This document shows positions 1 through 9,187 of a stretch of DNA of 64,000 bases, piece after piece. Source of the DNA: Roseovarius sp. EL26 (GTDB taxonomy: Bacteria; Pseudomonadota; Alphaproteobacteria; Rhodobacterales; Rhodobacteraceae); assembly GCF_900327775.1 (NCBI RefSeq), contig NZ_OUMZ01000006.1, forward strand, positions 434,001 to 498,000, read 5' to 3'. The position numbers were made by a program, and so were the translations under genes. Position 1 is the stretch's first letter, and each line of letters starts with the position of its first letter. Under the pieces are notes generated by a model, which saw only the letters and a program-made list of their open reading frames with translations, did no database searches and was not told the origin of the DNA.

Positions 1-1325
1 CGGGGACCTATGCTTTTGCGGATGTAATCCTCGACCACGGGTTTGGCGACTTGCCAAATGTTGATCTGCGGGCTAAGCGACCGCGCGACCCCTTCAACCA
101 CCACCATGGTACGTTGCAATAAGATTAGCTCGGTTCGGGTTTCCATGCCAAATTTTTCTGTTACTTCAAACAGATAGCTCAACAACCCACCCATTGAGAT
201 TTGGTGCGCATCCATGCCGAATATCGGCTCACCCACAGCACGCAGGGCACGTGCAAACTCGTCAACATCCTGATCAGCAGGGACATATCCCGCCTCAAAA
301 TGCACCTCTGCCACACGTTTATAATCGCGTTTGATGAACCCATAAAGGATCTCGGCATAGACCCGGCGGGTATATTCATCAATGTGCCCCATGATGCCGA
401 AATCATAGGCAATGATATTACCACTGGCCGCGACCTTCAGGTTGCCCTGATGCATATCGGCGTGAAAATACCCATCACGCAGCGCATGGCTTAGGAACAA
501 TTGCAAAACCCGTTCGCCCAATGCCACCCGATCATGTCCGGCTGCATCCAGTGCATCATTATCCCCAAGCGCGGCACCATCAGCCCAAGCCATCGTCATG
601 ACCCGGCGCGAGGAATGCTCCCATTTCACGTCCGGCAGCTCAAACCCTTCGTCATTTGCGGTATTCGCCGCAAATTCTGACGCCGAAGACGCCTCTAACC
701 GCAGATCCAGTTCGCCCAGAACCACACCCTCAAAATGCGCAATCACATCGCTGGGTCGCAACCGGCGTGACGCAGGCGAGAGAAATTCAATGGTGTTGGC
801 GGCCAGATAAAAGGCATCAATATCCTTGCGAAACGCCTTTTCAATGCCGGGGCGTAGCACTTTTACGGCGACGTCTTCGCCCGTGCTGCGCAACCGCGCC
901 TTATGCACCTGTGCAATCGAAGCTGCCGCAACCGGGGCACTGAAATCGTCAAACAACTCATTTACCGGAGATCCCAATTCAGCTGCAACTTCCTGTTCGG
1001 CAATTTCTTTCGGGAAGGCGGGCAATTTGTCCTGCAACACCCGCAATTGCGTCGCCAGCCCGTCACCCACCAGATCCGGCCGGGTCGACAGAATTTGACC
1101 AAACTTGATGTAGGCGGGGCCCAGAGCCGTCAGCGCCCGCGTGGCCGGAGGCATAGAGGTTTCACCCTTGTACCCCAGCCACTGAAATGGCCAAGCCAGA
1201 CAACGCATCGTTACCTTTACCAATGGCGGCGCATCCATCGCCTCCATGATCAGGCTCATCGCACCGGTGCGTTCCAACGTGGCGCCTGTTCGGATCAGGC
1301 GCAGAATATTATGAGGGCCGCGCAT
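1..1325 (-). CDS. ubiB: UbiB family ABC1/ADCK kinase-like protein, 3' end beyond window edge
   Basis: This is an atypical protein-kinase-like ATPase needed for ubiquinone biosynthesis, probably assisting coenzyme Q intermediates at the inner membrane. I read it from the complement, starting at the ATG at 1323-1325 (first residues MRGPHNILRLIRTG). The reading frame is open to the left edge, so the C-terminus is missing. Visible family motifs are the KxGQ element (AYIKFGQILSTRPDL), the Ala-rich nucleotide loop (PVAAASIAQVHKA), a lysine in VAVKVLRPG, the catalytic-loop region (DGYFHADMHQGNLKV) and the DFG-like YDFGIMG. It starts only 3 bp after the ubiE stop, so the two are surely co-transcribed. 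The pairing of ubiE and ubiB is common in proteobacteria. I am sure of the family; the exact biochemical role of UbiB remains debated. Confidence 0.93.
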   Translation of the reverse strand, partial: MRGPHNILRLIRTGATLERTGAMSLIMEAMDAPPLVKVTMRCLAWPFQWLGYKGETSMPPATRALTALGPAYIKFGQILSTRPDLVGDGLATQLRVLQDKLPAFPKEIAEQEVAAELGSPVNELFDDFSAPVAAASIAQVHKARLRSTGEDVAVKVLRPGIEKAFRKDIDAFYLAANTIEFLSPASRRLRPSDVIAHFEGVVLGELDLRLEASSASEFAANTANDEGFELPDVKWEHSSRRVMTMAWADGAALGDNDALDAAGHDRVALGERVLQLFLSHALRDGYFHADMHQGNLKVAASGNIIAYDFGIMGHIDEYTRRVYAEILYGFIKRDYKRVAEVHFEAGYVPADQDVDEFARALRAVGEPIFGMDAHQISMGGLLSYLFEVTEKFGMETRTELILLQRTMVVVEGVARSLSPQINIWQVAKPVVEDYIRKSIGP

Positions 1326-1328
1326 ACG

Positions 1329-2072
1329 TTAAATTTTCCAACCCGAATGCAAACAAGCAATGCCAAGGCTCAGATTGCGGTACTTAGCGTTTTCAAAACC
1401 CGCGTTGCGCACCATCTGCAAAAACGTCTCCTGATCGGGAAACTGACGGATCGATTCCACCAAATACTGATAGCTGTCTTTATCGTTGGCAATCACCTGT
1501 CCCATACGCGGAATGATATTGAAGGAATAAAGATCATAGGCCTTCTGCATCATGTCATTGGGGATCTGGTTGAATTCCAACACCATCAAACGCCCACCGG
1601 GTTTCAGCACCCGAAACGCCTCGTTCAGCGCTTCCTGAGGTCGCGTCACATTCCGGATGCCAAAGCTGATGGTGTAAACATCAAAGGTATTATCCTTGAA
1701 CGGTAGCGCCATCGCGTCACCCGTCACCCAATCCAGGCTGTCGGCCATCTGATCAGCCTCGGCGCGTTTGCGCCCTTCCACCAACATCGGTTCGGTCAGA
1801 TCCAGAACTGTGGCATGACCGTGGCCCGCACGTTTCAGAAAGCGAAAGCTGATATCGCCTGTGCCACCGGCCACATCCAGCAACCTTTGCCCCGGGCGCG
1901 GCGCCAGCCAATCCATCATCGCATCCTTCCAGATGCGGTGAATGCCAAAGGACATGGCATCATTCATGACATCATATTTTGATGCGACCGAACCGAATAC
2001 GCCCTGCACCCGCCCGGCTTTTTCCGCCTCGGGAATATCCTGATAACCGAAATGAGTTGTTTTCTCGCTCAT
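1329..2072 (-). CDS. ubiE: Ubiquinone biosynthesis C-methyltransferase UbiE
   Basis: SAM-dependent C-methyltransferase acting on the demethoxy-ubiquinol (and demethylmenaquinol) ring in the cytoplasm or at the membrane face. The 247-residue product has the UbiE signature around residues 33-50 ([20 protein letters not shown]), the SAM-binding glycine loop at about 66-72 (DVAGGTGD), and the second family signature [20 protein letters not shown] with LKPGG just after. The length is usual for the family. The gene is divergent from mutM with an 88-bp spacer that must hold both promoters, and it heads the ubiE-ubiB pair. Nothing is odd. Confidence 0.96.
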   Translation of the reverse strand: MSEKTTHFGYQDIPEAEKAGRVQGVFGSVASKYDVMNDAMSFGIHRIWKDAMMDWLAPRPGQRLLDVAGGTGDISFRFLKRAGHGHATVLDLTEPMLVEGRKRAEADQMADSLDWVTGDAMALPFKDNTFDVYTISFGIRNVTRPQEALNEAFRVLKPGGRLMVLEFNQIPNDMMQKAYDLYSFNIIPRMGQVIANDKDSYQYLVESIRQFPDQETFLQMVRNAGFENAKYRNLSLGIACLHSGWKI

Positions 2073-2160
2073 GGGCCTTGCCGTTTTGTGTTTCAGTTCT
2101 TCTTATAAGGTGCCGGGGCCGGGATACAATGCGCCCCTTTTGCCGCAAGGAAAATTGATC

Positions 2161-3012
2161 ATGCCAGAATTGCCCGAGGTCGAAACCGTCCGCCGTGGCC
2201 TGACCCCGGCGATGGAGGGGCAGATCATCAAAGATGCACAGGTTAATCGCCCTGATTTACGTTGGCCTTTTCCTGAAAACATGGCCGAACGCCTACAGGG
2301 GCAGCGGGTGCAGGCCCTGCGTCGGCGGTCAAAGTACATTTTGGCGGATCTGTCCTCGGGGGAAACACTGCTGATCCATCTGGGCATGTCCGGTCGTATG
2401 TTGATCTCGGGCGATCCGCTAGGGCAGTTCCTACATGAGCACCCCGCACCACAAAAACATGACCATGTGGTGTTGGAAATGGGTAACGGTGCGCGAATCA
2501 CATTCAACGACCCGCGCCGGTTTGGCGCGATGGATCTGTTGCCCAGTGACACCGCTGAAAGTCACCCACTTTTGGCCAAGCTCGGGCCAGAACCTCTGGG
2601 CAATGCCTTTTCCGAGGACTACTTGATCGCTGCACTGAAGGATAAGAACACCCCGATAAAATCGGCCCTACTAGATCAGCGAATCATTGCAGGTCTGGGC
2701 AATATTTACGTCTGCGAAGCCCTGTTTCGTGCTAAAATTTCCCCAAAGCGCAAGGCCGGTGCCATTTCAGGACGTCGCGTTTCTTTGCTGGTTCCTATCA
2801 TCCGTGATGTGCTGTCCGAGGCAATTGAGGCAGGCGGATCATCCTTGCGTGATTTCAGGCAAGCGGATGGCGAATTAGGTTATTTTCAACATAGTTTCGA
2901 CGTCTACGACCGCGAAGGTGACCCCTGCAAAAATGACGGATGTGAAGGTGTGATCAATCGCATCGTGCAGTCGGGACGTTCCTCCTTCTATTGTTCAAAA
3001 TGTCAAAGATAG
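2161..3012 (+). CDS. mutM: Bifunctional DNA-formamidopyrimidine glycosylase/AP lyase (Fpg/MutM)
   Basis: Base-excision repair enzyme that removes 8-oxoguanine and formamidopyrimidines and nicks the abasic site. I placed the start at the ATG of [13 protein letters not shown] because the mature N-terminal proline (Pro2 here) is the catalytic nucleophile; an in-frame extension upstream would bury it. An AAGGAAAA ribosome site lies about 8 bases upstream. Glu3 and Lys58 (RRRSKYI) are the other conserved catalytic residues. The C-terminus carries the zinc finger with cysteines at 256, 261, 278 and 281 (CX4C-X16-CX2C). The 283-residue length is normal. It lies 64 bp before an enoyl-CoA hydratase on the same strand; a functional link is unlikely. 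Confidence 0.96.
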   Translation: MPELPEVETVRRGLTPAMEGQIIKDAQVNRPDLRWPFPENMAERLQGQRVQALRRRSKYILADLSSGETLLIHLGMSGRMLISGDPLGQFLHEHPAPQKHDHVVLEMGNGARITFNDPRRFGAMDLLPSDTAESHPLLAKLGPEPLGNAFSEDYLIAALKDKNTPIKSALLDQRIIAGLGNIYVCEALFRAKISPKRKAGAISGRRVSLLVPIIRDVLSEAIEAGGSSLRDFRQADGELGYFQHSFDVYDREGDPCKNDGCEGVINRIVQSGRSSFYCSKCQR

Positions 3013-3076
3013 GTTGAACAGCGCTGCCAGAATGGTAATGAATCATCTTTGACTGGAACAAGCGAAAGCATACCAC

Positions 3077-3853
3077 ATGGCCTATGAGACGATCATCGTC
3101 GAAATAGAAGACCACGTTGCCCTCATTACTTTGAACCGCCCCGACGCTATGAATGCGCTGAATGATCAGCTGTTGGGCGAGCTGGTGAGTGCACTGGACG
3201 ACGCGCAATCAAATGACAAAGTACGCTGCGTTGTCATTACCGGATCAGAAAAAGCCTTTGCCGCCGGCGCAGACATCAAAATGATGAGCGAGAAAAGCTT
3301 TGTTGATGTGTTCAGCGAAGATCTGTTTGGCCCAGAGGCTGACGGTATCATGCGCTTCCGAAAGCCGATTATCGCGGCTGTGTCTGGCTATGCGCTGGGT
3401 GGTGGTTGCGAATTGGCAATGATGTGCGATTTCATCATCGCGTCCGACACCGCTAAATTTGGCCAGCCCGAAATCAATCTGGGTGTCATGGCTGGTTTGG
3501 GTGGCTCACAGCGCCTAACCCGCTTTGTTGGTAAATCCAAAGCTATGGACATGAACCTGACTGGCCGTTTCATGGACGCGGATGAAGCCGAACGCTCTGG
3601 TCTGGTCTCCCGCGTCGTGCCGGTCAAAAAGCTGATGGAAGAGGCGATGTCTGCCGCTGTTAAAATCGCCGAAAAGTCCGCAATCGCGACCATGGCTGTC
3701 AAAGAATCGGTCAATCGCTCGTATGAGACCACCCTGCGCGAAGGTCTTTTGTTCGAGCGTCGCGTTTTCCAATCGCTCTTCGCGACAGAAGATCAAAAAG
3801 AAGGCATGGCTGCCTTCATGGAAAAACGCGAAGCTCAATTCCGGGATAAATAA
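3077..3853 (+). CDS. Enoyl-CoA hydratase (crotonase family)
   Basis: Crotonase-fold enzyme that hydrates trans-2-enoyl-CoA to 3-hydroxyacyl-CoA in the cytoplasm. The 258-residue protein has the CoA-binding [10 protein letters not shown] segment near the N-terminus, the oxyanion-hole AAGADIKMM motif at about 62-70 and the [11 protein letters not shown] block. Both catalytic glutamates of true hydratases are present: Glu112 (GGGCE) and Glu132 (GQPEINLG). This supports genuine hydratase activity rather than an isomerase or dehalogenase variant. Its family resembles the short-chain enoyl-CoA hydratases (FadB1/EchA8 type). It may feed the same beta-oxidation or ethylmalonyl-CoA flux as the gene cluster at 20-26 kb, but the specific substrate cannot be told from sequence. 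A rho-independent terminator follows directly. Confidence 0.92.
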   Translation: MAYETIIVEIEDHVALITLNRPDAMNALNDQLLGELVSALDDAQSNDKVRCVVITGSEKAFAAGADIKMMSEKSFVDVFSEDLFGPEADGIMRFRKPIIAAVSGYALGGGCELAMMCDFIIASDTAKFGQPEINLGVMAGLGGSQRLTRFVGKSKAMDMNLTGRFMDADEAERSGLVSRVVPVKKLMEEAMSAAVKIAEKSAIATMAVKESVNRSYETTLREGLLFERRVFQSLFATEDQKEGMAAFMEKREAQFRDK

Positions 3854-3880
3854 ATCCGCCTGTATTTTTTGTAATACGAA

Positions 3881-3911
3881 ATTAAAGCGCCCTTGGGCGC
3901 TTTAATAGTTT
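3881..3911 (+). terminator. Rho-independent terminator after enoyl-CoA hydratase
   Basis: The inverted repeat ATTAAAGCGCCC / GGGCGCTTTAAT with a TTG loop spans 3881-3906 (12-bp stem if the outer AT pairs are counted). A short T tract (GTTTTTGG) follows. It begins about 30 bases after the stop codon. Confidence 0.8.
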
Positions 3912-3981
3912 TTGGGGTTTTGCGGTTTGTGTACATTTCTGGGGGTAAAATGTACATCCTGTACGCAAATCCCTGCGTTGA

Positions 3982-4350
3982 TTACGCAGTCATTGGAGCG
4001 TCTTCCGGCTTATGTAATGAAATCACCATCACAACTGCAGCCCCGTTCAGCCAATAGAATGCTGCATCCAATCCAGTGAATCCAAAGATGAACGGCGCGG
4101 CAAGAAAGGTTAATCCGACAACCAGATCTACAGCCATATGCAAGCTGTAAGGCAGTACCCGGATCAATCCGAGGTGATGGTCGGTGAGTATGGTCAGCAC
4201 TAGGGCAGCGATACCCGTTACCACGGACAAATATAGTGCCATCGGGTTGCTTTCGCCGAGGCCCAAAACGAATGGTAAAGCGATCAATGCAAAGGCTACT
4301 GGGTAATCAAGATAAGCGTGAATACGGCGCGTTACGAATTTGACGGACAT
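3982..4350 (-). CDS. Small four-helix integral membrane protein (SPW-repeat-like)
   Basis: Product of 122 residues with about four hydrophobic segments (roughly 15-31, 37-56, 66-90 and 94-112). Two internally similar units carry the pattern PFVLGLGE / PFIFGFTG, each after a helix, which resembles the duplicated SPW-repeat membrane proteins of bacteria; I recognise the pattern but not with certainty. No catalytic residues are seen. It is transcribed away from rpsT and is likely monocistronic. Function is unknown; similar proteins are often found as stress- or envelope-associated singletons. Confidence 0.75.
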   Translation of the reverse strand: MSVKFVTRRIHAYLDYPVAFALIALPFVLGLGESNPMALYLSVVTGIAALVLTILTDHHLGLIRVLPYSLHMAVDLVVGLTFLAAPFIFGFTGLDAAFYWLNGAAVVMVISLHKPEDAPMTA

Positions 4351-4666
4351 ATCGTGTTCCTTGTGAATGTTCTGATATGTATTGAATAAGTGCTGCTCTG
4401 CGCCTAATGAATGCGCAGGAATGCGAGAATTATTGCAGATCGTTCAGATTCATGGACGCATGAGTTTTAATCATAGGTGCCTGAGGGCGCTTCTTGATGA
4501 CGACGCATATTGAAAGTTTCCTATTTGCATTTGTTGGAAATTTGTCTATAGGACGCGTCAATACATGCGCGTGCGGCCCGCTCTGGCCAGAATCACCGGT
4601 TAGGTCTACCGGCTCGGGACGCTTTAGCGCTATTGAAATATAGAGAACCCGAAAAGGACCTCATCC
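4351..4666. other. Intergenic region between membrane protein and rpsT
   Basis: This 316-bp divergent spacer must hold the promoters of both neighbours. A plausible rpsT promoter lies near 4525-4550 (TTGCAT and TCTATA, spacing 14, suboptimal). The presumed leader at about 4560-4650 is GC-rich and contains short complementary runs such as ACCGG and CCGGT near 4595-4615. I recognise no known riboswitch. S20 leaders can be involved in autoregulation in enterobacteria, but nothing here proves it. Confidence 0.4.
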
Positions 4667-4930
4667 ATGGCAAATACGCCTCAGTCAAAAAAACGCGCCC
4701 GCCAGAACGAGCGTCGTCAGGCCGTTAACAAAGCGCGCCGCTCTCGTATCCGTACACACCTGCGCAAAGTCGAAGAAGCAATCACTTCTGGCGACAAAGA
4801 CGCCGCAACTGCCGCTCTGCGTGCTGCTCAGCCTGAGCTGATGCGCGGCGTTACCAAAGGCGTTCTGCACAAAAACACTGCGTCACGTAAAGTGTCGCGC
4901 CTGGCCGCGCGAGTCAAGGCACTGGCGTGA
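4667..4930 (+). CDS. rpsT: 30S ribosomal protein S20
   Basis: Primary 16S rRNA-binding protein of the small subunit. The 87-residue, strongly basic product begins [20 protein letters not shown], the standard S20 N-terminus, and keeps the helical C-terminal half with [17 protein letters not shown]. Codon use is biased as expected for a highly expressed gene. An AGGACC-type ribosome site precedes the ATG. It stands alone between a long leader and a strong terminator, just upstream of dnaA, a placement common in Rhodobacteraceae. Confidence 0.97.
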   Translation: MANTPQSKKRARQNERRQAVNKARRSRIRTHLRKVEEAITSGDKDAATAALRAAQPELMRGVTKGVLHKNTASRKVSRLAARVKALA

Positions 4931-4969
4931 ACGGTATCGTGAAGTTGGCCTGTCAAGGCTGATATGAGA

Positions 4970-4996
4970 AGGCATCGCTTTTTGCGGTGCCTTTTT
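4970..4996 (+). terminator. Rho-independent terminator of rpsT
   Basis: AGGCATCGC (4970-4978) pairs with GCGGTGCCT (4984-4992) with one G-U wobble around a TTTTT loop. The T run CTTTTTG follows. It lies about 40 bases after the rpsT stop. Confidence 0.85.
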
Positions 4997-5442
4997 GCAT
5001 GTGAGCAACGGAAAGCGGGCGCCTGAGATTCTTTTCGACTAATCGCACTGTCAAGGGCGAAGATCAGTTGCCCGCTCCCGACTCAAATTGCTAGTTTCAT
5101 TTCAGCGATTCACGCTTGGGGGGACAAGCAGCGCGATTTACCAAATGGGCATGCTCATATGGTTAATGCTCTGCGTCAGGTTAGGCTTCGGTCTGGTCAT
5201 GTCCAACGGGAATGCACGGCAGTTACAAATCCACGCGCGGACTCTTGGGGATCTCCGCGTCGTATCAGGATTGCCACCGTGTCAGGCCCGATCGGGAAAT
5301 GAAATCTTAGCAATCGACCGCTACGGCGGTTGAGTAAGATGTGCTTTTCCGCTTCAATGTCATGTTTTGCCAATAACTTGGGTCAATGTATGGCCTGTAA
5401 TGAATTTTGTGTCGGTCGATCGAAGCTCGCGGAATGGTGAAT
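4997..5442. promoter_or_regulatory. dnaA upstream region with four GANTC sites; no DnaA boxes seen
   Basis: This 446-bp stretch has no convincing gene. It holds four GANTC (CcrM methylation) sites at 5027-5031, 5080-5084, 5107-5111 and 5240-5244. In Caulobacter, dnaA transcription depends on promoter GANTC methylation (known for that species). I searched by eye for TTATCCACA-like DnaA boxes on both strands and saw none within one or two mismatches, so I do not call an origin here. The 5' leader before the dnaA ATG is probably long. Confidence 0.5.
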
Positions 5443-6801
5443 ATGACAAACGAACAATGGGGCCAATTGAAACAAAACCTTCTGGCATCTGTCGGGAAGA
5501 ATAATTTTAAGAATTGGATTGAGCCGCTTGAGCTGTCGTTTGTTGCAGATGGTGTTGTGAATTTTGTGGTTCCAACAGTATTTCTAGGTAATTATGTATC
5601 CCAAAACTTTGGCGATTTGATCTTGTATCACGTTAATAGTCTGGCACCTGAGGTGCGCCGCATCCAATTCCAGACAGCGGCCAACACCACGACCTCACCA
5701 CAACCGGAGCAAAAAGCAGACAAACCTGCGCCCGTTGTTGCAAGGCCTGATGGCAATCAGGTGCCAACAGCACCGCTTGATATGCGTTTCACATTTGATA
5801 GTTTTGTCGTGGGGAAACCCAACGAATTGGCCCATGCTGCCGCGAAACGCGTGGCCGAAGGTGGCCCGGTGACGTTTAATCCGCTGTTTCTTTATGGTGG
5901 GGTTGGTTTGGGTAAAACCCACTTGATGCACGCTATTGCATGGGATCTGAAAAACCGCCGCCCGGATCTAAACGTTGTTTATCTGTCAGCAGAGCAATTC
6001 ATGTACCGTTTTGTGCAGGCCCTGCGTGATCGAAAGATGATGGACTTCAAGGAGATGTTCCGCTCGGTCGATGTCTTGATGGTGGATGATGTGCAGTTCA
6101 TTGCCGGGAAAGACAGCACACAAGAGGAATTTTTCCATACTTTCAATGCGCTGGTGGATCAGAACAAACAGATCATCATTTCTGCAGATCGTGCGCCTGG
6201 CGAGATTCGCAATCTTGAAGAGCGGATCAAATCACGCCTGCAGTGTGGGCTGGTTGTTGATCTGCACCCAACGGATTATGAGTTGCGCCTTGGCATCCTG
6301 CAGACCAAGACCGATCAGTTCTTCCGTCAATATCCTGACCTGAAAATGGCCGATGGTGTGTTGGAATTCTTGGCCCACCGCATCAGCACCAACGTGCGTG
6401 TGCTTGAAGGTGCATTGACCCGGTTGTTCGCTTTTGCATCTTTGGTAGGGCATGAGATTACGCTGGAACTGACACAGGATTGTCTGGCGGATGTGCTGCG
6501 CGCATCAGAGCGCAAAGTCTCGGTTGAGGAAATTCAGCGTCAGGTTTCGGATCACTACAATATTCGCTTGTCGGATATGATCGGGCCTAAACGTCTGCGG
6601 ACCTTTGCACGCCCGCGTCAGGTGGCGATGTATCTTTGCAAGCAGATGACCAGCCGCTCACTGCCCGAAATTGGCCGTCGCTTTGGCGGGCGCGACCACA
6701 CCACCGTTATGCACGGGGTTAAGCGGATTGAAGAATTGCGTTCACAGGATGCTCAGATCGCCGAAGATCTGGAACTTCTGCGCCGCACTTTGGAAGGCTG
6801 A
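5443..6801 (+). CDS. dnaA: Chromosomal replication initiator protein DnaA
   Basis: AAA+ initiator that binds DnaA boxes and melts the origin. I start at ATG 5443 (MTNEQWGQLKQNLL), which matches the usual Rhodobacteraceae N-terminus; in-frame ATG 5434 and TTG 5407 are alternatives, and GGA at 5431 can serve as part of a ribosome site. Domain I spans about 1-75, then a Pro/Gln-rich linker about 85-110. The AAA+ core has Walker A GGVGLGKT at 142-149 and Walker B with Asp205-Asp206 (LMVDDVQF), and sensor 2/box VII regions follow. The C-terminal DnaA-box-binding domain contains RPRQVAMYL and GGRDHTTVMHGVKRIEEL. The length of 452 residues is typical. It is 129 bp upstream of dnaN. Confidence 0.97.
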   Translation: MTNEQWGQLKQNLLASVGKNNFKNWIEPLELSFVADGVVNFVVPTVFLGNYVSQNFGDLILYHVNSLAPEVRRIQFQTAANTTTSPQPEQKADKPAPVVARPDGNQVPTAPLDMRFTFDSFVVGKPNELAHAAAKRVAEGGPVTFNPLFLYGGVGLGKTHLMHAIAWDLKNRRPDLNVVYLSAEQFMYRFVQALRDRKMMDFKEMFRSVDVLMVDDVQFIAGKDSTQEEFFHTFNALVDQNKQIIISADRAPGEIRNLEERIKSRLQCGLVVDLHPTDYELRLGILQTKTDQFFRQYPDLKMADGVLEFLAHRISTNVRVLEGALTRLFAFASLVGHEITLELTQDCLADVLRASERKVSVEEIQRQVSDHYNIRLSDMIGPKRLRTFARPRQVAMYLCKQMTSRSLPEIGRRFGGRDHTTVMHGVKRIEELRSQDAQIAEDLELLRRTLEG

Positions 6802-6930
6802 AGCACCCGCCCCCTTGACCCTCGGGTGAATTGGGCTGAAAACTCTAGAAAAGAAAAGACTTGAGCCGAAAGAGGAAGTTGATAACTTGCCCCTCCCGGT
6901 ATCAATCCGTGACTGTAAGGGAGTGAGGGT

Positions 6931-8049
6931 ATGAAACTCAGCATCGAACGCGCAACGCTGCTCAAAGCGGTAAGTCAGGCGCAATCTGTTGTCGAGCGGC
7001 GCAACACCATTCCGATCCTGGCGAATGTCTTGATCGAAGCCGAAGGTGATGCTGTGCATTTCCGTGCCACGGACTTGGATATCGAAGTGGTCGACAAAGC
7101 CCCGGCCAAGGTTGAACGCGCAGGCGCGACAACTGTTTCGGCGGTGCTGTTGCATGAAATTGTGCGTAAGCTTCCCGATGGTGCGTTGGTCAATTTGACC
7201 GCTGATGCCGCAGCTGGTCGTCTGACAGTGGATGCAGGGCGCTCAAACTTCAGCTTGGCAACCCTACCCAAAGAAGATTTCCCGGTGATGGCCTCCTCAG
7301 AGTATGCCAGCAATTTCAGCGCCAAAGCGCCCGATCTGCGCCGCTTGTTTGACAAATCAAAATTCGCGATCTCGACCGAGGAAACCCGCTACTATCTGAA
7401 CGGTGTTTATATGCACGTCTCTGACGCCGATGGCGGTCAGGTGTTGCGTTGCGTTGCCACAGACGGCCACCGTCTGGCGCGCATCGACAGTGACTTGCCC
7501 GAAGGTGCAAGTGATATGCCGGGCGTGATTGTACCGCGTAAAACCGTGGGCGAGCTGCGCAAACTGCTGGACGACGACGAGATGAAAATCGCCGTTTCAG
7601 TTTCTGAGACAAAAATCCGTTTTGCCACACCTGACATTACGCTGACGTCCAAGGTAATTGATGGCACGTTCCCCGATTACACACGAGTGATCCCGCAGGG
7701 CAACACCCGGCGTCTGGAAGTGGATGCCGCAGAATTTGCCAAGGCAGTGGATCGAGTGGCAACTGTCAGCTCAGAGCGTTCACGTGCGGTTAAACTAGCA
7801 TTGGATGAGGACCGCTTAGTTCTATCAGTGAATGCGCCAGATAGCGGTGCCGCTGAAGAAGAGCTGGCCGTGGCCTATGGTGATGAGCGGTTGGAAATTG
7901 GCTTCAACGCCAAATACCTGCTGGAGATTGCGAGTCAGGTTGATCGTGAGAATGCGGTCTTCATGTTCAATTCTTCGGGTGACCCAACCTTGATGCGCGA
8001 AGGCAATGATACGACAGCGGTTTACGTTGTCATGCCGATGCGCGTGTGA
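6931..8049 (+). CDS. dnaN: DNA polymerase III subunit beta (sliding clamp)
   Basis: Ring-shaped processivity clamp for the replicative polymerase. The 372-residue protein begins MKLSIERATLLKAVSQAQSV and has the conserved ERRNTIPILANVL stretch, the central segment FPDYTRVIP and the C-terminal MPMRV, which forms part of the partner-binding cleft. A ribosome site GGGAGTGAGGGT precedes the ATG. It lies in the canonical order dnaA-dnaN-recF, 52 bp before recF. Confidence 0.97.
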   Translation: MKLSIERATLLKAVSQAQSVVERRNTIPILANVLIEAEGDAVHFRATDLDIEVVDKAPAKVERAGATTVSAVLLHEIVRKLPDGALVNLTADAAAGRLTVDAGRSNFSLATLPKEDFPVMASSEYASNFSAKAPDLRRLFDKSKFAISTEETRYYLNGVYMHVSDADGGQVLRCVATDGHRLARIDSDLPEGASDMPGVIVPRKTVGELRKLLDDDEMKIAVSVSETKIRFATPDITLTSKVIDGTFPDYTRVIPQGNTRRLEVDAAEFAKAVDRVATVSSERSRAVKLALDEDRLVLSVNAPDSGAAEEELAVAYGDERLEIGFNAKYLLEIASQVDRENAVFMFNSSGDPTLMREGNDTTAVYVVMPMRV

Positions 8050-8060
8050 CAGCGGTCGGA

Positions 8061-8093
8061 TGCCTCCGACGGGAGTATTTGAGGAAAGATGAA
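8061..8093. repeat. Rhodobacteraceae-type intergenic repeat motif between dnaN and recF
   Basis: The stretch contains TGCCTCCGACGGGAGTATTT followed by an A/G-rich GAGGAAAGATGAA. From memory, near-identical strings (GCCTCCGGCGGGAGTATTT plus a purine tail) are scattered in intergenic regions of many Rhodobacteraceae genomes. Its first part, CCTCCGACGGG, can form a small hairpin. I see only this copy in the window. The call rests on recollection plus the visible motif. Confidence 0.5.
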
Positions 8094-8101
8094 AGGGCGG
8101 C

Positions 8102-9187
8102 ATGCCGGGGCTTTATCTTTCTGCGCTGACGATTTCGTATTTCCGCTCGCACAAGTCTGCGCAGCTGAAACTGGATGCACGGCCCATCGCCATTCATGGC
8201 CCGAATGGTGCGGGCAAAACTAATATTCTTGAAGCGGTATCGCTGTTTTCACCGGGGCGTGGTTTGCGCCGTGCTGCGGCGCAGGATATGGCGCGGCGCC
8301 CGGATGCGATTGGCTGGAGGCTGACCGGTATCCTGCAATCCTTGCATCAGGTGCATGAGGTCAAGATTTGGTCCGAAGGCGGCGCCGCGCGACAGGTGCG
8401 GATCGACGACAAAGCCGCATCACAGGTTTCTCTGGGGCGTATTGCGCGGGTGCTGTGGCTGATCCCGTCGATGGACCGGTTGTGGATCGAAGGGGCTGAG
8501 GGGCGACGACGGTTTCTGGACCGTATGACGCTCAGTTTTGACCCCTCACATGCGGAAGCGTCTTTGTCCTTTGAAAAGGCGATGCGTGAACGTAATCGCC
8601 TGCTCAAAGATCAAGTACGTGATGGCCATTGGTATGTGGCGTTGGAGCGGCAGATGGCAGAATCTGGGGTTGCGATTCACCAAAACCGTATGGCTGCGTT
8701 GGCGCAGCTGCAGTCGGCACAGGCTGAGGCTGAAACCACATTTCCAGTGGCGGACTTAGAATTGACACTCAGCGAAGGTGAGATGCCAGAGAGTGAATCT
8801 GATTTTCGCGATGCCTTGTCTGAGAGCCGGTTTCGCGATTTGGCTGCGGGGCGTACGTTGATTGGCCCACATCGCGCCGATCTATACGGGGTCTATGCGG
8901 CCAAAGGTGTTCCTGCCAGGGACTGTTCGACCGGAGAGCAAAAAGCGTTGCTGGTGTCGTTGATTTTGGCCAACGCCCGTGCCCTGACCCGTAATTTTGG
9001 TGCGCCTCCGATCTTGTTGCTGGATGAGGTTGCGGCGCATCTGGATGCTGGTCGCCGGGCAGCGCTCTATGATGAGCTTTGTGCGCTTGGTGCGCAGGCT
9101 TGGATGACGGGTACGGGGCCGGAACTGTTCACGGAACTGGGTGAACGAGCTCAACACATTGAGGTGACCGGAGATGGGTTGCCATGA
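8102..9187 (+). CDS. recF: DNA replication/repair protein RecF
   Basis: SMC/ABC-like ATPase that helps load RecA at gaps in the RecFOR pathway. The 361-residue product has Walker A GPNGAGKT at 33-40, the ABC signature CSTGEQKALLVSL near 280 and Walker B ILLLDEVAAHLD near 305-315, with the D-loop after it. The N-terminal ALTISYFRSH element is typical of RecF. The start ATG at 8102 follows an AAAGGGCGGC ribosome site. It is the third gene of the replication block and ends before a 296-bp gap and an inserted gene that separates it from gyrB. Confidence 0.95.
   Translation: MPGLYLSALTISYFRSHKSAQLKLDARPIAIHGPNGAGKTNILEAVSLFSPGRGLRRAAAQDMARRPDAIGWRLTGILQSLHQVHEVKIWSEGGAARQVRIDDKAASQVSLGRIARVLWLIPSMDRLWIEGAEGRRRFLDRMTLSFDPSHAEASLSFEKAMRERNRLLKDQVRDGHWYVALERQMAESGVAIHQNRMAALAQLQSAQAEAETTFPVADLELTLSEGEMPESESDFRDALSESRFRDLAAGRTLIGPHRADLYGVYAAKGVPARDCSTGEQKALLVSLILANARALTRNFGAPPILLLDEVAAHLDAGRRAALYDELCALGAQAWMTGTGPELFTELGERAQHIEVTGDGLP

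Noticed and set aside
903..1706. A 267-residue plus-strand open frame opposite ubiB and ubiE
   Set aside because: It is antisense to two well-supported genes and its composition (Arg/His/Gln-rich) is typical of shadow frames.
5088..5333. An 81-residue open frame in the dnaA upstream region
   Set aside because: No ribosome site, no recognisable domain and unbalanced composition; it looks like chance open frame in a regulatory region.
4997..5442. Possible chromosomal origin (oriC) upstream of dnaA
   Set aside because: No DnaA-box-like TTATCCACA sequences within one or two mismatches and no AT-rich 13-mer array were seen, so an origin call is not supported.
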